DNA of 64,000 nucleotides from Chlorophyllum brunneum (taxonomy: Eukaryota > Basidiomycota > Agaricomycetes > Agaricales > Agaricaceae). Below the pieces are notes generated by a model. That model was not told the origin of the DNA, did not search any database, and saw nothing but the letters and a program-made list of their open reading frames with translations. The stretch spans positions 2,480,001-2,544,000 of the forward strand of contig OY756144.1 of NCBI GenBank assembly GCA_963576785.1, read 5' to 3'. The position numbers and the translations under genes are program-made. Position 1 is the first letter of the stretch. Each line of letters begins with the position of its first letter. Positions 1 through 9,934 of the stretch are shown here, piece after piece.

Positions 1-844
1 GCAACAGTAAGTCCATAAACTCGGAGGTTTGAGATTGCAGGAGAGCTGAAAACAGCTGATGGTGATCGTTTACGCTTAAGTTCCATCGAAATCCTCAAGA
101 TACGTCGGTCATACCTTAAGCCCCTCTAATCTGTGTAAATAACCCTCAAAACTCCCTTGCACCAGTCGGTTGAGTACATTCTTAATTTCTGCTCTTTGCG
201 ATAACAATATGTTGGGATGCAAACGCTGAGACGTCAGAGTCCAGATCGCAAGATCCCATGATTTCTTGGAATTGGGCGTTGGTAAGTGGCGGCTGGAGAG
301 GATGAGTAGGAGCTCTCGCAATAAATCTCTAAGTTGGTCATCTAAGGGAGCGTATCAGAGTAGGACGATGGCGGGGAGAACCAAACAAACCCGTAAAAAT
401 ATTGGTTATAGCCGTGAGTGAGAATACATCAGATAAAAATACAAGAGCATGATGAGACAGGGTCGCATATGCCTGGGCACGTTCCGCCCCCTCCTCTACA
501 GCTGAACCGTCCTCACTGGCAGATTCTTGCTGTGAGAATATAGAAAATGGATTAAGGAGACAACGGCCAACGTCGCGTATTAGACAAAGTGAAAGCGAGG
601 CATTAGCGGTCTTGAGGGGTTCAAGTGCAGGGTAAAGTCGAACACTCGCCGATATTGTTGAAGATTGGAGTCGGATCCTGCGGGATAAGGTCGTGTAGGC
701 TTCAGCAAGGTCATGGAGCGTAACAAATTCGCTCTGAGGGTCATCGACAGATTTGAGAAGAGTGGCCAGGGGAGAGGCGAGATATTGATGAGAGTCAAGA
801 GGTGAGGACAGAAGGTTGGTTTGTACAGAAGATCTGCCGGCCAT
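1..844 (-). CDS. Rif1 N-terminal-domain-like protein, partial (cut by window start)
   Basis: This is the 5' part of a gene that runs off the left edge. Exon 1 is 844-391. A 64-nt GT-AG intron (390-327) joins in phase to exon 2 (326-115), and a further intron starts at 114; its acceptor is uncertain (about 75 or 46). Across the junction the protein reads DLLRELLLILSSRHLPTPN and then WDLAIWTLTSQRLHP. The N-terminus contains LAEAYTTLSRRIR. Short paired helices ending in an (A/L)W-x-L-x-x-Q-R-L-P-like motif are what I expect of the alpha-helical Rif1 N-terminal region. Rif1 acts at telomeres and in replication timing and break repair. The assignment is from motif recognition only, and a generic HEAT-repeat protein is the main alternative. 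ATG 844 is the first methionine in an otherwise open frame. Confidence 0.45.
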
Positions 845-1179
845 GGAACGGGGAAAGGGATTGAATATTGAGGACTTGCTGATTCCTCACAGGGTAGTGT
901 ATGTACAGTGTTGGGCCCTAGTTGCAGTCAAGCGATGTAGGCGGGATGACAATGTTGTCATTAGTGGCCGCTATTTGAGCATACAAAACCTATATGAACT
1001 ACTTTACAGTCATTGATGAGTTGGAGACGAGTATAGCCTTGCTCACCTTCTATATAACAATAAGAGTCAGACTGAGCTTAACGTGGTCGATGGTTCAGTG
1101 CTAGAGGCCAAGTCATAACGCGACTGCGTAACGTGTCACGTACCACATGATACTAACCTTGGTGCAAAAAGACATCACA
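845..1179. other. intergenic, no gene seen
   Basis: This stretch separates the Rif1-like start from the tRNA 3' end. I see no convincing frame. It should hold the promoter of the Rif1-like gene and, next to the tRNA, the Pol III terminator: on the minus strand a run of five T (1166-1170) lies about 10 nt beyond the tRNA. Confidence 0.5.
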
Positions 1180-1266
1180 GGGCCTGACCGGGAATTGAAC
1201 CCGGGACCTCCTCGAAACTGCTCGTAAAAGCCCTAACAAGGAATCATACTACTAGACCATCAGGCC
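1180..1266 (-). tRNA. tRNA-Pro (AGG) with a 15-nt intron
   Basis: On the minus strand the 87 nt fold as a cloverleaf. The acceptor stem is GGCCTGA/TCAGGCC with discriminator C. The anticodon stem is TCCTTG/CGAGGA, and the T-arm is GGTCCCGGGTTCAATTCCC. The anticodon loop is 22 nt rather than 7. Removing 15 nt after the base 3' of the anticodon leaves the loop TTAGGG+T, anticodon AGG, giving a 72-nt mature tRNA. The D-arm and T-arm match eukaryotic proline tRNAs. A T5 run about 10 nt downstream is a plausible Pol III terminator. The intron is at the canonical position between bases 37 and 38. Confidence 0.93.
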
Positions 1267-1565
1267 GCTTACTCTGGTTGTTCTCCTTCCATAGCCGCCG
1301 CGATGCCATGCTCCAGGTTCCTTGGTCGAAATGCGTCTCGGGATGCCTCGCCCTGGCTGCTCTTAATAAGTACTGGGATTATATCTGCTCCTATCATGTC
1401 AAGCGGAAATGACGCCATCTCGCGGCCACGGAAGTGTTCAGTTTCCAGACTTGATTCAAAATATTGTCTCCTATGTTAAGGCCCGCTGTCGCATATTTAT
1501 GCCCACCGCGATTTCCGAATACCACAAATATACCTCCCCAGCCCCATACGAACGCACTGCTGGTC

Positions 1566-2220
1566 ATGATGTTCAGGTATTCCTTGCCTCGCGTTTCGAT
1601 GGCTATCGCTCTCGCTGGTTTCCCGTCTTCAGTCCCTGCCATTTGTCTCCCTTGTCAAGCAGCATTCCGAAGATCTGATGCAGTCCATCAAATGCCCTTC
1701 AGCCCTCGAGAGGAAACCGACTGGGCCCCGCGCATTCTCAACCCGTCTTACCAATCAGTGTGGTTCAAAGGCGTGCGGCAAGCAGTTACTTGGTACGTTT
1801 CTGCTCTGCGGATTACATGTCCGGTTTTAAACTCCTACAGGAATTTTACGAACATGCCCTCGCACGTCAGTAATCCAGACTGCCAGGTGTATCTGGCACG
1901 GTGGGATTCTGCAACAGGAGATTATGGACAGGTCTACCATGGTCAGTTGAAGTTTCTGTGGTTCCGCTTGCGACTCATTTACATTCCGCTCCAGATCACC
2001 CTCTTGCTCCACACTGCAGGTTACGGGACGGCAATACTACCATTATGGTCCCGCAGGAAGACTGGCTCAAAGCTGCCAGGAACTACGTCATCATTCGTGA
2101 GTGACTTGTTCCGCATACGCGCACCTTGTGAACTTACTGCTTGTCAATGTAGTCGTCGGGAACTTAGGAGATCATAGCGCTCCTTTCACAATCGCAGACC
2201 CTCCGGAGAGCAAGCCTTAG
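1566..2220 (+). CDS. KNH/Kre9-like small secreted protein (copy 1)
   Basis: Four exons (1566-1792, 1841-1941, 1995-2096, 2153-2220) separated by 48-, 53- and 56-nt GT-AG introns give a 165-aa protein. It starts with a hydrophobic signal peptide (from MMFRYSLPRVSMAIALAG). It then shows the order expected of the Kre9/KNH1-type Ser-Thr-rich family: SVWFKGVRQAVTW near residue 65, a middle strand with NPDCQVYLARWD, then DHPLAPHCRLRDGNTTIMVP, and NYVIIFVGNLGDHSAPFTI close to the C-terminus. The family is linked to cell-wall beta-glucan assembly in yeast; in mushrooms such short versions are secreted proteins of unknown role. The downstream gene at 3602 belongs to the same family. No GPI signal is visible. 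The start is chosen because it opens directly on the signal peptide; the frame is also open upstream. Confidence 0.75.
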
Positions 2221-3601
2221 TAGTTTGCTGTCATTCGAGCTTTGATACAGTTTGGCTCCTTACTCCGTTCCCCAAGGATCTGTCCACACGTAAGATCAGA
2301 GTTTGTCTAGACCAAGTCCCGCCCAGAAGCTTGAAGATGTTCCGCAACAATGAGCGCCCTTCTTGGACCGTGAAACCCATCTCAGCCTCTGCTTCTGTGG
2401 TCGAACGTTAGTATCTCTCTAGAACTTTCGAGGCTGGTATCCTCGATTGATTCCCAGTGTCGCTTCTTGTACACGTGCGCCGACTGCGAACGTCCAACGA
2501 ACTCTTTGGGTTGACTTCTCTGCGCGGCATTCATTGCCGCTTCCTGCTGCTGTCCCGTTGCCGCTCACGATTCCACCCTACCTTGTTTGAAGGTTGAATC
2601 AAAACTCGTCCCGGACGAGTCTTTTTTTAAATTAATTCTCGATGTGACCTCCTTTTGCGCATTTGCGCTCCGAATCACGCTTCAACACAGATCAGATAAC
2701 GCACGAATATCTCCCGGGACTTACTCTGATATTTAGCTTGGCCCCCCGTACATTGGGGCCATAAAATCCCCGTCCTGCTTCCCAGAGATCGGGGAGCGTT
2801 CCGAAAATTCATCACAGCTCGTTCGAAACTCGGCAACCATGATTCCTCCCCGAGGACACCGTGATGGCTTCTTTGAACCTCCTGCTGAATTTAGCTTCTA
2901 CTACTCCACCCTCTCATCATTCGCGGTCGATCCAGCCTATTACGCCGTCGATATCATTCACCCCTGAGATTGCGCTATATGCTGCTTAGGATGGATGGGA
3001 GTCCTCCTCCTTTTCATCCGGCAAACGATACATAGTATAAGCATCGGGGAAGATATTTCACAAAATAGTCATTTTAACAGACCGGACACTTAGGGATTCC
3101 GGGGAACAAAATATTTGAATTACCGTCACTATAATCTATGGTCCGAGCTTCATTGACCATTTGACGCGTACAATAAACTGCCTTCTATCAACGGCAAGCA
3201 TCTTGGCGGTGGAGCGTGTCTCGAGGTTTGGGCACATGTCCCCTAATTCATGTATCAGACGGACTGACGGCGGGACACGCCATCGACGGGGATGCTGGGC
3301 CTCGTGCTGTTCGGCCTCCTTACAGCTAATGCTTCTTTTTCTCAAGACAGAGGAGCAATTATGGGACCATACAAAGAAACGCGGTAATGAGCTGTCTCGG
3401 TGGAAGCCTAAGGCTATCGTATATAAACTCCCAGCTTTCGTTGGATCAAGTCCCACCATCGTACTTATCCTCTTTTTTTCGTTCGCATTTAATCCTCTGC
3501 GCTTACTCTCTTCCCCTTGTCCCTCGCTCACTTGGACAATATCCCCATATCTTACCAACCTTCATTTTATTTCGTATCCCTAGACTAAAGTTCGATAGAA
3601 A
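2221..3601. other. intergenic between the two KNH-like genes; small ORFs only
   Basis: No recognisable gene. Two things stand out. A 17-nt perfect dyad (ACTCGTCC/GGACGAGT around one C) is followed at once by seven T, near 2609-2632. A 42-codon ORF at 2839-2967 (starts MIPPRGHRDGFFEPPAEF) lies about 80 nt after a TATA-like cataaaatcc. Neither is supported further. The overlapping ORFs at 3136-3583 on both strands look like chance frames in the promoter of the next gene. Confidence 0.4.
3420..3427 (+). promoter_or_regulatory. TATA box of KNH-like gene 2
   Basis: TATATAAA lies about 180 nt upstream of the ATG at 3602. It is followed by a pyrimidine-rich leader (runs of CTTTTTTTC and CTCTTCCCC), the usual pattern for strongly expressed fungal genes. 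Confidence 0.55.
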
Positions 3602-4285
3602 ATGTTGAGACACTCTACTATTCTTTCTGTCACTGCCGCTGTCCTTCTCTTTGCGCTCTCGGACTCTCATTCTATCGCTTCCGCCTCACCACTTAGTAAC
3701 ATCAAGAGAGATTCAAAAATCGTGTTCAGCCCTCATATCACCTATCCTGATTCCGCGGCGATTTGGCCTATGGGTTCGCTACAAAACGTCACTTGGGGTG
3801 AGTTTTTTTCTCCCTACAGAACGTTGAAAATCCCGCTTGCTAAAGGATTATACCCACCTTTGACAATTCTTTAGACACAGCCAACCTCCCTAACCAAAAG
3901 CACAAAGCAACTGGTATTGTTCTCCTCGGATATCTAGAGAACGGTAGCGAGCACCTTGACATCCGTAAGAATTTGACTCTGATTCAAAGTGTGTTGATGT
4001 ACTCACTGGATGAGTTAGGGAATCCGTTGGCCACTGGATTCCGAATGGATGCGGGATATGTTCCTATTAAAGTTCCGAAAAAGATACCGGAGAGGAGTGA
4101 TTATATCTGTGTTGGTCAGTCTATAATGTGGATCCATGGTACATTCCTTGTATTGATTCTCATCTGTGCTGTCCAGTATTTGGAGATTCGGTATGCGCTT
4201 CCTTGCTTTCATGTTGAATGCACGAACTAATCGGGTTTGACAGGGCAATATCTCTCAGAGGTTCAAGATCACTAGGGGTCACTGA
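3602..4285 (+). CDS. KNH/Kre9-like small secreted protein (copy 2)
   Basis: Five exons (3602-3797, 3875-3964, 4019-4114, 4177-4190, 4244-4285) give 145 aa. The signal peptide is MLRHSTILSVTAAVLLFALS. The body follows the Kre9/KNH pattern: YPDSAAIWPMGSLQNVTWDT, then GIVLLGYLENGSEHLDI, then PLATGFRMDAGYVPIKVP, then SDYICVVFGDSGNISQRFKI near the end. The match across four splice junctions makes the gene model strong. Exon 4 is only 14 nt and encodes part of the conserved VFGDSG segment. The protein is expected to be secreted or wall-associated; the family's yeast members act in beta-1,6-glucan synthesis, but the function of short mushroom forms is not established. It is a diverged paralogue of the gene at 1566-2220. 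Confidence 0.85.
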
Positions 4286-4564
4286 GGGCGTCACACATCG
4301 TTGTCGAGGTGGGGGTCGGTTCGTTCTCCATTCTTTGCACTCTGAACGGCTGAAATACGTGGTGCGGCCGTTTGGAGGTGGTTTGCATACCTTGTCCTTA
4401 TTTTTCATCTAATGCCATTGTACTCGTTTAATAAAGTACGTTGTGAATCCTCTTTGCGAAAGCAGCTCTGTTGTGGGGTAGCCGAGATATCAGAAATCAA
4501 CATGGAGCAATAAATAAAGCAGGGAAAGAAAACGAGAAGCGAGCCGGCCGTGCCAATGGTAGGC

Positions 4565-5421
4565 TTAAGCTGATTTAGTCTTCTTCTGAGCACTTCGGAG
4601 GGCGCCCGCAATATGACCGTAGGAATTCACCATCAGGATCAAGGGAATAATGACCCAACTGTAAACGCCGTGTCAGCAGGGCCAACTCGTGGACGAACAA
4701 GACATGAATTTGAACTCACATAACGTTCATGAACTAGAATAACACCAAAAATCAGGCCAATCTATTAATGGTAGAAGATTTATAACCAACTTACGACGAG
4801 GTAAACCCAAAGGTGTAGCCAGTTTGAAGTGTTCAAGTTCGGGCTCCCGATCAACCAATCCGGGCAGAATGTCATCCAGCCACCATACAACTCCGCAGTG
4901 CTCACTACGATAATCCAATAGTGTCTTGCAGGGTCACGTTTGACGATCTGGTAAGCGATGTAAAGGCAGAGAGGGCCAGCACCGAGGACGGTGAGTATTT
5001 CGAGGGAAACGACGATGGGGTCGGCAACTCCCCAACGAAAATCCGCCGCACTGTATTCTTTCCCTGGAGGAGTTTTAAGCAAAGGATGTAAAAAGGTGGA
5101 GCTCCGTACACATTTCAGCCAGAGGGCCGGTACTAGTGTTCACTTGGCGCCCGAAAGTGGAGAGGTAGAGCCAAGAGCCTTCGTAGGAGAAGTGGATGAG
5201 TGCATCGAAGGTCTGAAGTTGATAAATGAGAGGCAGAGGTGAGATAGGAATATATCACTTTTCTTTCAGCAAGTAAAACATACAAGCCAAATAAACGTGT
5301 AGTAGTCCATCCTGGACACATTCTTGGGAAGAAGCGTCGATGACGCGAGCTTTGCGGTCCCGGCGATTGTTGCAACGCCAAGAAGTGAGTAGAGCGATGT
5401 TAGAGTGAAAATCTGGTCCAT
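4565..5421 (-). CDS. EBP: EBP-family sterol delta8-delta7 isomerase-like membrane protein
   Basis: Five exons on the minus strand (5421-5284, 5212-5110, 5063-4795, 4733-4720, 4658-4565) give 205 aa; human EBP is about 230 aa. The protein follows the emopamil-binding-protein family in order: LIHFSYEG, then NTSTGPLAEMWKEY, then VVSLEILTVLGAGPLCLY, then VVSTAELYGGWMTF, then LVFMNVIWVIIPLILMV. The residues I take as catalytic are present: the His/Glu of IHFSYEG, the Glu of VSLEIL and the Trp of FMNVIW. Four or five hydrophobic segments fit an ER membrane protein. The reaction would be delta8 to delta7 double-bond isomerisation in sterols, although many fungi use unrelated ERG2 for this, so a related EBP-domain role is possible. 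Exon 4 is a 14-nt micro-exon. The start at 5421 was chosen because the upstream open frame lacks family similarity. Confidence 0.82.
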
Positions 5422-6381
5422 TTGTGATATTGAGATGTAACGCTGGATGCTCAACACGGGGGAAGAGGTGGGTAGGAGGAAAGTACGGTGCTGAAGAGAA
5501 GTGTGTGATGAAGTGTGGGAGTGTTCTATTATTGGCCCCACTAAGCGCGCTATGACCGACCTGACGAGCGAGACAGTCAGAGCTCGGGTTGGCATGATAC
5601 AACCATGATAGACCCCGAAAGCAGTCAGCCAATCCCAACAGCTTTCGCAGCCCAGCCCGTGTACTTTTACCATTACGTGGTCAAGCAGCTTCTAACAAGA
5701 GAAAAGTAACGCATGTCGATCCTGAAGGTCTCTGTATAGACAAGCTCCACACAGTGAAGGATCCCGGTTCCGTGACTTAGAGCGTATGGATTGAGCAACG
5801 ACCGCCGCCCTCCGAGGGGGGAAGGAGGCTTGAGGTGTCACTCTGTACTAGGTTTGTCCCTACCTTGATACACAGAACCATGCTCCCGCATTGTAGACCC
5901 CTACCATGCGAATAGCAACCTCCGATGGCGACTGGGCTTGCAACAAGCTAAAAAAATGTAACACCACCATTCGAAACGAATCTATTCAAAACATTCATCG
6001 GCAAAGATCTCCCTGTCACCCTTGATCCTGGACCTGGAAACGTCGACACGACTGGTGAAGTTGCAGCCGACAACACCCGTCTTTATTGGTGTATCTAGGT
6101 CTCGTCACAAGAGCCAATGTAGCTATGTCGCTTGTCCCAGTGCTTCGTTTTGATTCACGTCCACTTCCTGCGTATATAGGTCGAGAGTCCATGATCGACG
6201 ATTTTGCATGTGCTTGATCTCGGCGAACGAGGCTTCGTCCTGGGGTGGCATTACCCATACCTTTGCATCCATGTGAACGGCGCAATACCGAATCTACCAC
6301 TTCTAAGCTCGTTGCCACTCGAAAAGCGGCCGTCGATAGATGTGAGCGGAGCAGGGGGAGGCGCACAAAGGCGGGGGGAAT
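5422..6381. other. gene-poor interval upstream of EBP
   Basis: The first few hundred bases should be the EBP promoter. ORFs at 5255-5673 and 6016-6420 on the minus strand and 6204-6665 on plus show no family motif and look accidental. Parts of 5900-6380 may be further decayed pieces of the NACHT gene that follows, but I could not read a P-loop. Confidence 0.35.
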
Positions 6382-6711
6382 ATGCCTTTGAGCGACCAGT
6401 TCCACATGTTTATCACACACCCCTTTTCAATGCCAGAGGTACTCAAGGCATTTCGTGGTATCGTCTTGGTACTTCTGGACGCGCAAGGGGATTTAGTGGA
6501 CCCACGGACATCTCAAATTTGCCGTCTAATGCGGGAAAGCAGTATGATCCCCTTTCGTTGGGTTGTTACGAGCCGTTACCGGATAGAGACGCATGCTACT
6601 GTGCCCATCGCAATGATTCAGGAGAATCCTTTGGATCCTGTCTGTGCTACAATGGACGTCGCTAAGGTAGAGGCAATTCATGAGCATCTAGTATCACGTG
6701 ATAAAGTGTGA
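6382..6711 (+). pseudogene. NACHT/STAND NTPase fragment (Walker B region)
   Basis: The 109-codon frame resembles the middle of a basidiomycete NACHT domain. It reads DQFHMFITHPFSMPEVLKAF, then the hydrophobic Walker B strand GIVLVLLDAQGD, then a helix and the sensor-like strand IPFRWVVTSRYRIE. In family members this is typically (I/V)(V/L)V(I/L)DALDECGD followed by F-R-x-L-I-T-S-R-P-E. Here DALDEC is reduced to DAQGD, and no P-loop or repeat region is found nearby. I therefore read it as a truncated remnant next to the transposon island. NACHT/STAND proteins are proposed fungal immune or incompatibility receptors; that is family knowledge, not something shown by this fragment. Confidence 0.45.
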
Positions 6712-6727
6712 TAAAGCGTTACATTCT

Positions 6728-6756
6728 TGTACAAAATCTTTCAAAAATTTTGTACA
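6728..6756. repeat. perfect 10-bp inverted repeat at the edge of the AT-rich island
   Basis: TGTACAAAAT (6728-6737) and ATTTTGTACA (6747-6756) are perfect inverted copies with a 9-nt spacer. They lie where the base composition turns AT-rich. This could be a hairpin or the end of a DNA transposon; no matching terminal copy was found at the other side. Confidence 0.5.
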
Positions 6757-7379
6757 TGCATATCTTAAGAGTTCTATTCCATAACTAATTCTGAAAATAC
6801 ATGGTACATAAAGATAGGGGGCCAAATCCAGAGTCAAACATTTCTGAAAGAATAACATTTATTTTTGGTCCAGAAGTAGATTGAACATATAACCTAATAT
6901 GTAGTATGACATGACTGTCCCAACATGCCAGCACTGACAAAGAGGAAAAAGAAGAATCTAGGGAGAGAGCACAGAAGAGGAATAAATCTAGCATCAATGA
7001 TATTGACTTGTTGAATGTATGTTATTAACCAATACTGAGCATACAGAATCAATTCTGACAAAATATAGATTTCTAATGAGAATGGAGTATTAAGCCCTTC
7101 ACCAACTTCACCTATCCCAGCCATTAATCTCTCTATGGGGGATAATCCTACCCCATCCAATGGCCCTGAACTGTGGGAAATTGCAACACAGTTTTTCATG
7201 TCTTACACACACTAAGAAGGCAGTCTATATTTGGGTCAGCTAGACTTAATTGATGGCACCAAAGTAGGGAATAGTAATGATGAAATGGTGAAAGAGATCC
7301 CAGAAGCAAGTGATGAAGAAGAAGACTATAATATACCTAGAAGTGATTGATAAGATCAAAGATGGAAGATACTACCAAT

Positions 7380-8935
7380 TGGAGAAGCACAAAAGTTTTA
7401 TTAGAAAATTAAAGACATATTGCACCCACTCTGAAATACTAGGTATGGATATAAATTAGCCAACTTAAATCCATTGGTCCATACTCAACTTGAAGGAATA
7501 TATCAATTTCTTTGGGCATATATTGATCTATCTTCAAAATTTTGTGACAAATAGATAGATGTATCATTATATATTACCTATACTTTAGAATATGGACCTT
7601 AGTTTGCTCATTGACTTCAGGAATGGACATGTGCCTTCATTAAAGATAACAAATGCTTACCAATGCATTTATTTGGGTGTGGGAACAGATCAATCATTGA
7701 TGATGAAAATCTTCAACTTGAACATTGTACTCATTTACAATCTATTGGGAAGACAGTTGTTTCTCAGAATGTAGTCCAATATATGGCCAATCCTGAAGTT
7801 CAAAAGTGCTACAACTTGAAAAAGGGAATTAGTAAACAAACTAGGAAAAATTAGATGAAATGATTGGGATATTATTGGAAAGAAAAAGACAAAGGATAGT
7901 ATGTTGATGGCTATAAATGTGATAATATCATTCAATATTGGCAGGAAGTTTTCTTACCAAAATAGAAGGCAATTGAACCTTATTTCTGCTCATGAAACTC
8001 TAATAGCACACAAAAAAAAAATGATTTATTATATTAGTAGAAGATTACTGTATAATTCTATGATGAATCAACATTTTATACACATGATCAACAAAGGAAA
8101 TAGTGGATACATGAGTCTGAGACTCCTATTCCTCAGCCAAAGGAAGGCAGTGTTTCATTGATGATTGCAGACTTTATTTCTGCAGAGTATAGCTAGTTAT
8201 ACTTACCCAATGGAAAAAAATCTGCAAGAGTAGTCTTTAAAGCAGAAAAAAACTGGGATGGATACTTTAGTAACAAAAACATTATTGTACAGACTCAATA
8301 TGCCATAAAAATCCTCACAAAGTACTATCTGGATAAAAAATATGTTTTTATCTTTGATAATACTACAACTCACACCAAATGACCACTAACTGCTCCCTAT
8401 GCTCAGAACATGCAAAAGAATCCATGTAGGAACTTTGGTGCACAAGTGATCCATTGACATTAATGGAAACATTGTCTATGGACCAAATGGAAAACCTATA
8501 AAAAAAACTATCCAAATGGGTCCTAATGTATTGCCTAATAGCTGTTTGTAGTTATTCTACCTCCTTGATGGCCACTTCAAGTATATTACCACACTTTTTG
8601 ATAAGCATAGTCTCAAAGGGGCCACAAAGCTTAAATTTGAATATAAGGGCTTTAACTGTCCTCTAGGTATATTGGACTATTGCCAAAAATGGATGCTCTA
8701 TAATCAGCCCAATTTTCAGGATCAGCTTTTGGCACTCAAAATTATCTGCAACAAACAAGGGTTTTAACTCATATTTCTCCCAAAATTCCACTCTGAATTG
8801 AATTTCATTGAATAGTACTGGAGACATGCTAAAAGAGTATACTAGAAATATCCATTATCCTCCCAAGAGGATGTACTCAAGCAAAATGTACTTGCAGCCC
8901 TCAACACAGTGTCATTAGAGTATATGAAAAGATAA
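7380..8935 (+). pseudogene. decayed DDE-type DNA transposase common in Agaricomycetes
   Basis: Reading through many stop codons, the plus strand matches, in order, the transposase type I know from mushroom genomes: QNVVQYMANPEVQ, YNLKKGISK, YVDGYKCDNIIQYWQ, FYDESTFYTHDQ, HESETPIPQPKEGS, YVFIFDNTTTHTK (a catalytic DN-x-x-x-H region), GPNGKPIKK and LIFLPKFHSELNFIE. It ends with WRHAKRVY and a C-terminal helix. Stops sit where Gln, Trp or Arg are expected, so CAA/CAG to TAA/TAG and CGA to TGA explain most of them. The copy cannot make protein. Its exact superfamily name is uncertain, and no terminal inverted repeats were identified. Confidence 0.75.
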
Positions 8936-9524
8936 GTTGTCTATGTACTCATGTTTCATATTTCTCATCCATAGTAGGTATACTTGACATTCACAACAGT
9001 TTATGGATGCCTATTCCCATGGACTTAATAGGAAGCAGACTACTTGGGTATCATGAAAATATCATGGTTATCAAGTTCTCCCAGAAACTATAATGGAGGA
9101 ACTAAGAGAAAGAAACATTTAATAGATGTTCAAGTACCAACCATATATTGTACTTCCAAGTCTTACTGCTTCTTGACCTAAAACCACTATCATCAGACCA
9201 TGGGAATCTCTCATAGTTGCACCTGTTCTATCCAACCCCTCACATTAATTGACATCATCCTCCATCAGACCTCTCTCATAACCTGATTCTTTGTCCATTT
9301 TATAAACCTATTCTTTGTTCTTATATCTATTGAGTGGATTGCAAAATCTGGTAGCCTACTCATACCTTACTCTGCTAAAGGCTGGAAAGTCCTGCCTACA
9401 TCTTTTTTCAGCATATCTCAGGCACTCTTGATGAGGTCCTGACTAAACCTGTGTGTTCTGCTTTGTGCAGACCCTCAGGGGGTACAACTATGGCTATTCA
9501 ACCAATTTACCCAAACAGCTGATA
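8936..9524. other. AT-rich, probably 3' part of the decayed DNA transposon
   Basis: No frame or motif is readable. The stretch is interrupted by the Gypsy element at 9530, and its continuation resumes at 15964. The 6757-7379 interval upstream of the transposase is likewise AT-rich and without a readable gene. Confidence 0.35.
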
Positions 9525-9529
9525 AGGAA

Positions 9530-9835
9530 TGTTATGAACTATAGATAGACAGTATATTCCTATTATGTGCCCATTATACTCATCATTCCTATGTATCTAT
9601 TTCATCCCTTTGTTTCATTCCTTATGGCTGTACTCTTACTGACTCATTCTACTCATCCTCTATGACTCCTTTACTCTGCTTCCTTATTCTTAGCTCTTAC
9701 TACTAGTATATAAAGTGTAGTAATACTTGATGTATTCCTTATACTTTACTAATTGTATCATCTCTTACTCTTCTCTCTACTTCTTAGTCTTTATCCAAAG
9801 ACTTGCAACCTGAGTCCTAGACTAAGGTTGTAACA
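9530..9835 (+). repeat. 5' LTR of the Gypsy element
   Basis: Length 306 bp. It carries TATATAAA and, in the mutated form ATACTTTACTAA (9741-9752), the presumed transcript start. Relative to the 3' LTR it mostly has T where the other has C, so it looks the more heavily mutated copy. Confidence 0.95.
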
Positions 9836-9836
9836 T

Positions 9837-9848
9837 TTGGTAAAGTGT
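9837..9848 (+). promoter_or_regulatory. primer-binding site, self-priming type
   Basis: TTGGTAAAGTGT, two bases after the 5' LTR, is the exact reverse complement of ACACTTTACCAA at 15869-15880 in the 3' LTR. That site lies 34 nt after the start of the LTR TATA box, where transcription should begin. This is the arrangement known for Tf1/sushi-group elements, whose RNA 5' end primes its own reverse transcription. Confidence 0.7.
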
Positions 9849-9934
9849 CATTCAACTCACCTTGCAAGAGAAAGAGAGGTGCCACTATCCATAGCTAGGC
9901 TTGGAATAATAGTCTCTGACCAGGATGACAGTAT

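Noticed and set aside
1464..1565. Upstream start for KNH-like gene 1
   Set aside because: The extra residues are not signal-peptide-like, whereas ATG 1566 opens directly on one.
2839..2967. 42-codon ORF as a real small gene
   Set aside because: Plausible residues but no conservation or homologue can be shown; left as a note in the interval entry.
3136..3583. Overlapping 140-aa ORFs on both strands
   Set aside because: They mirror each other in the promoter and leader of the KNH-like gene, with a TATA box inside and no family motif.
5255..5673. N-terminal extension of the EBP frame
   Set aside because: The added residues lack EBP similarity; the domain starts naturally at ATG 5421.
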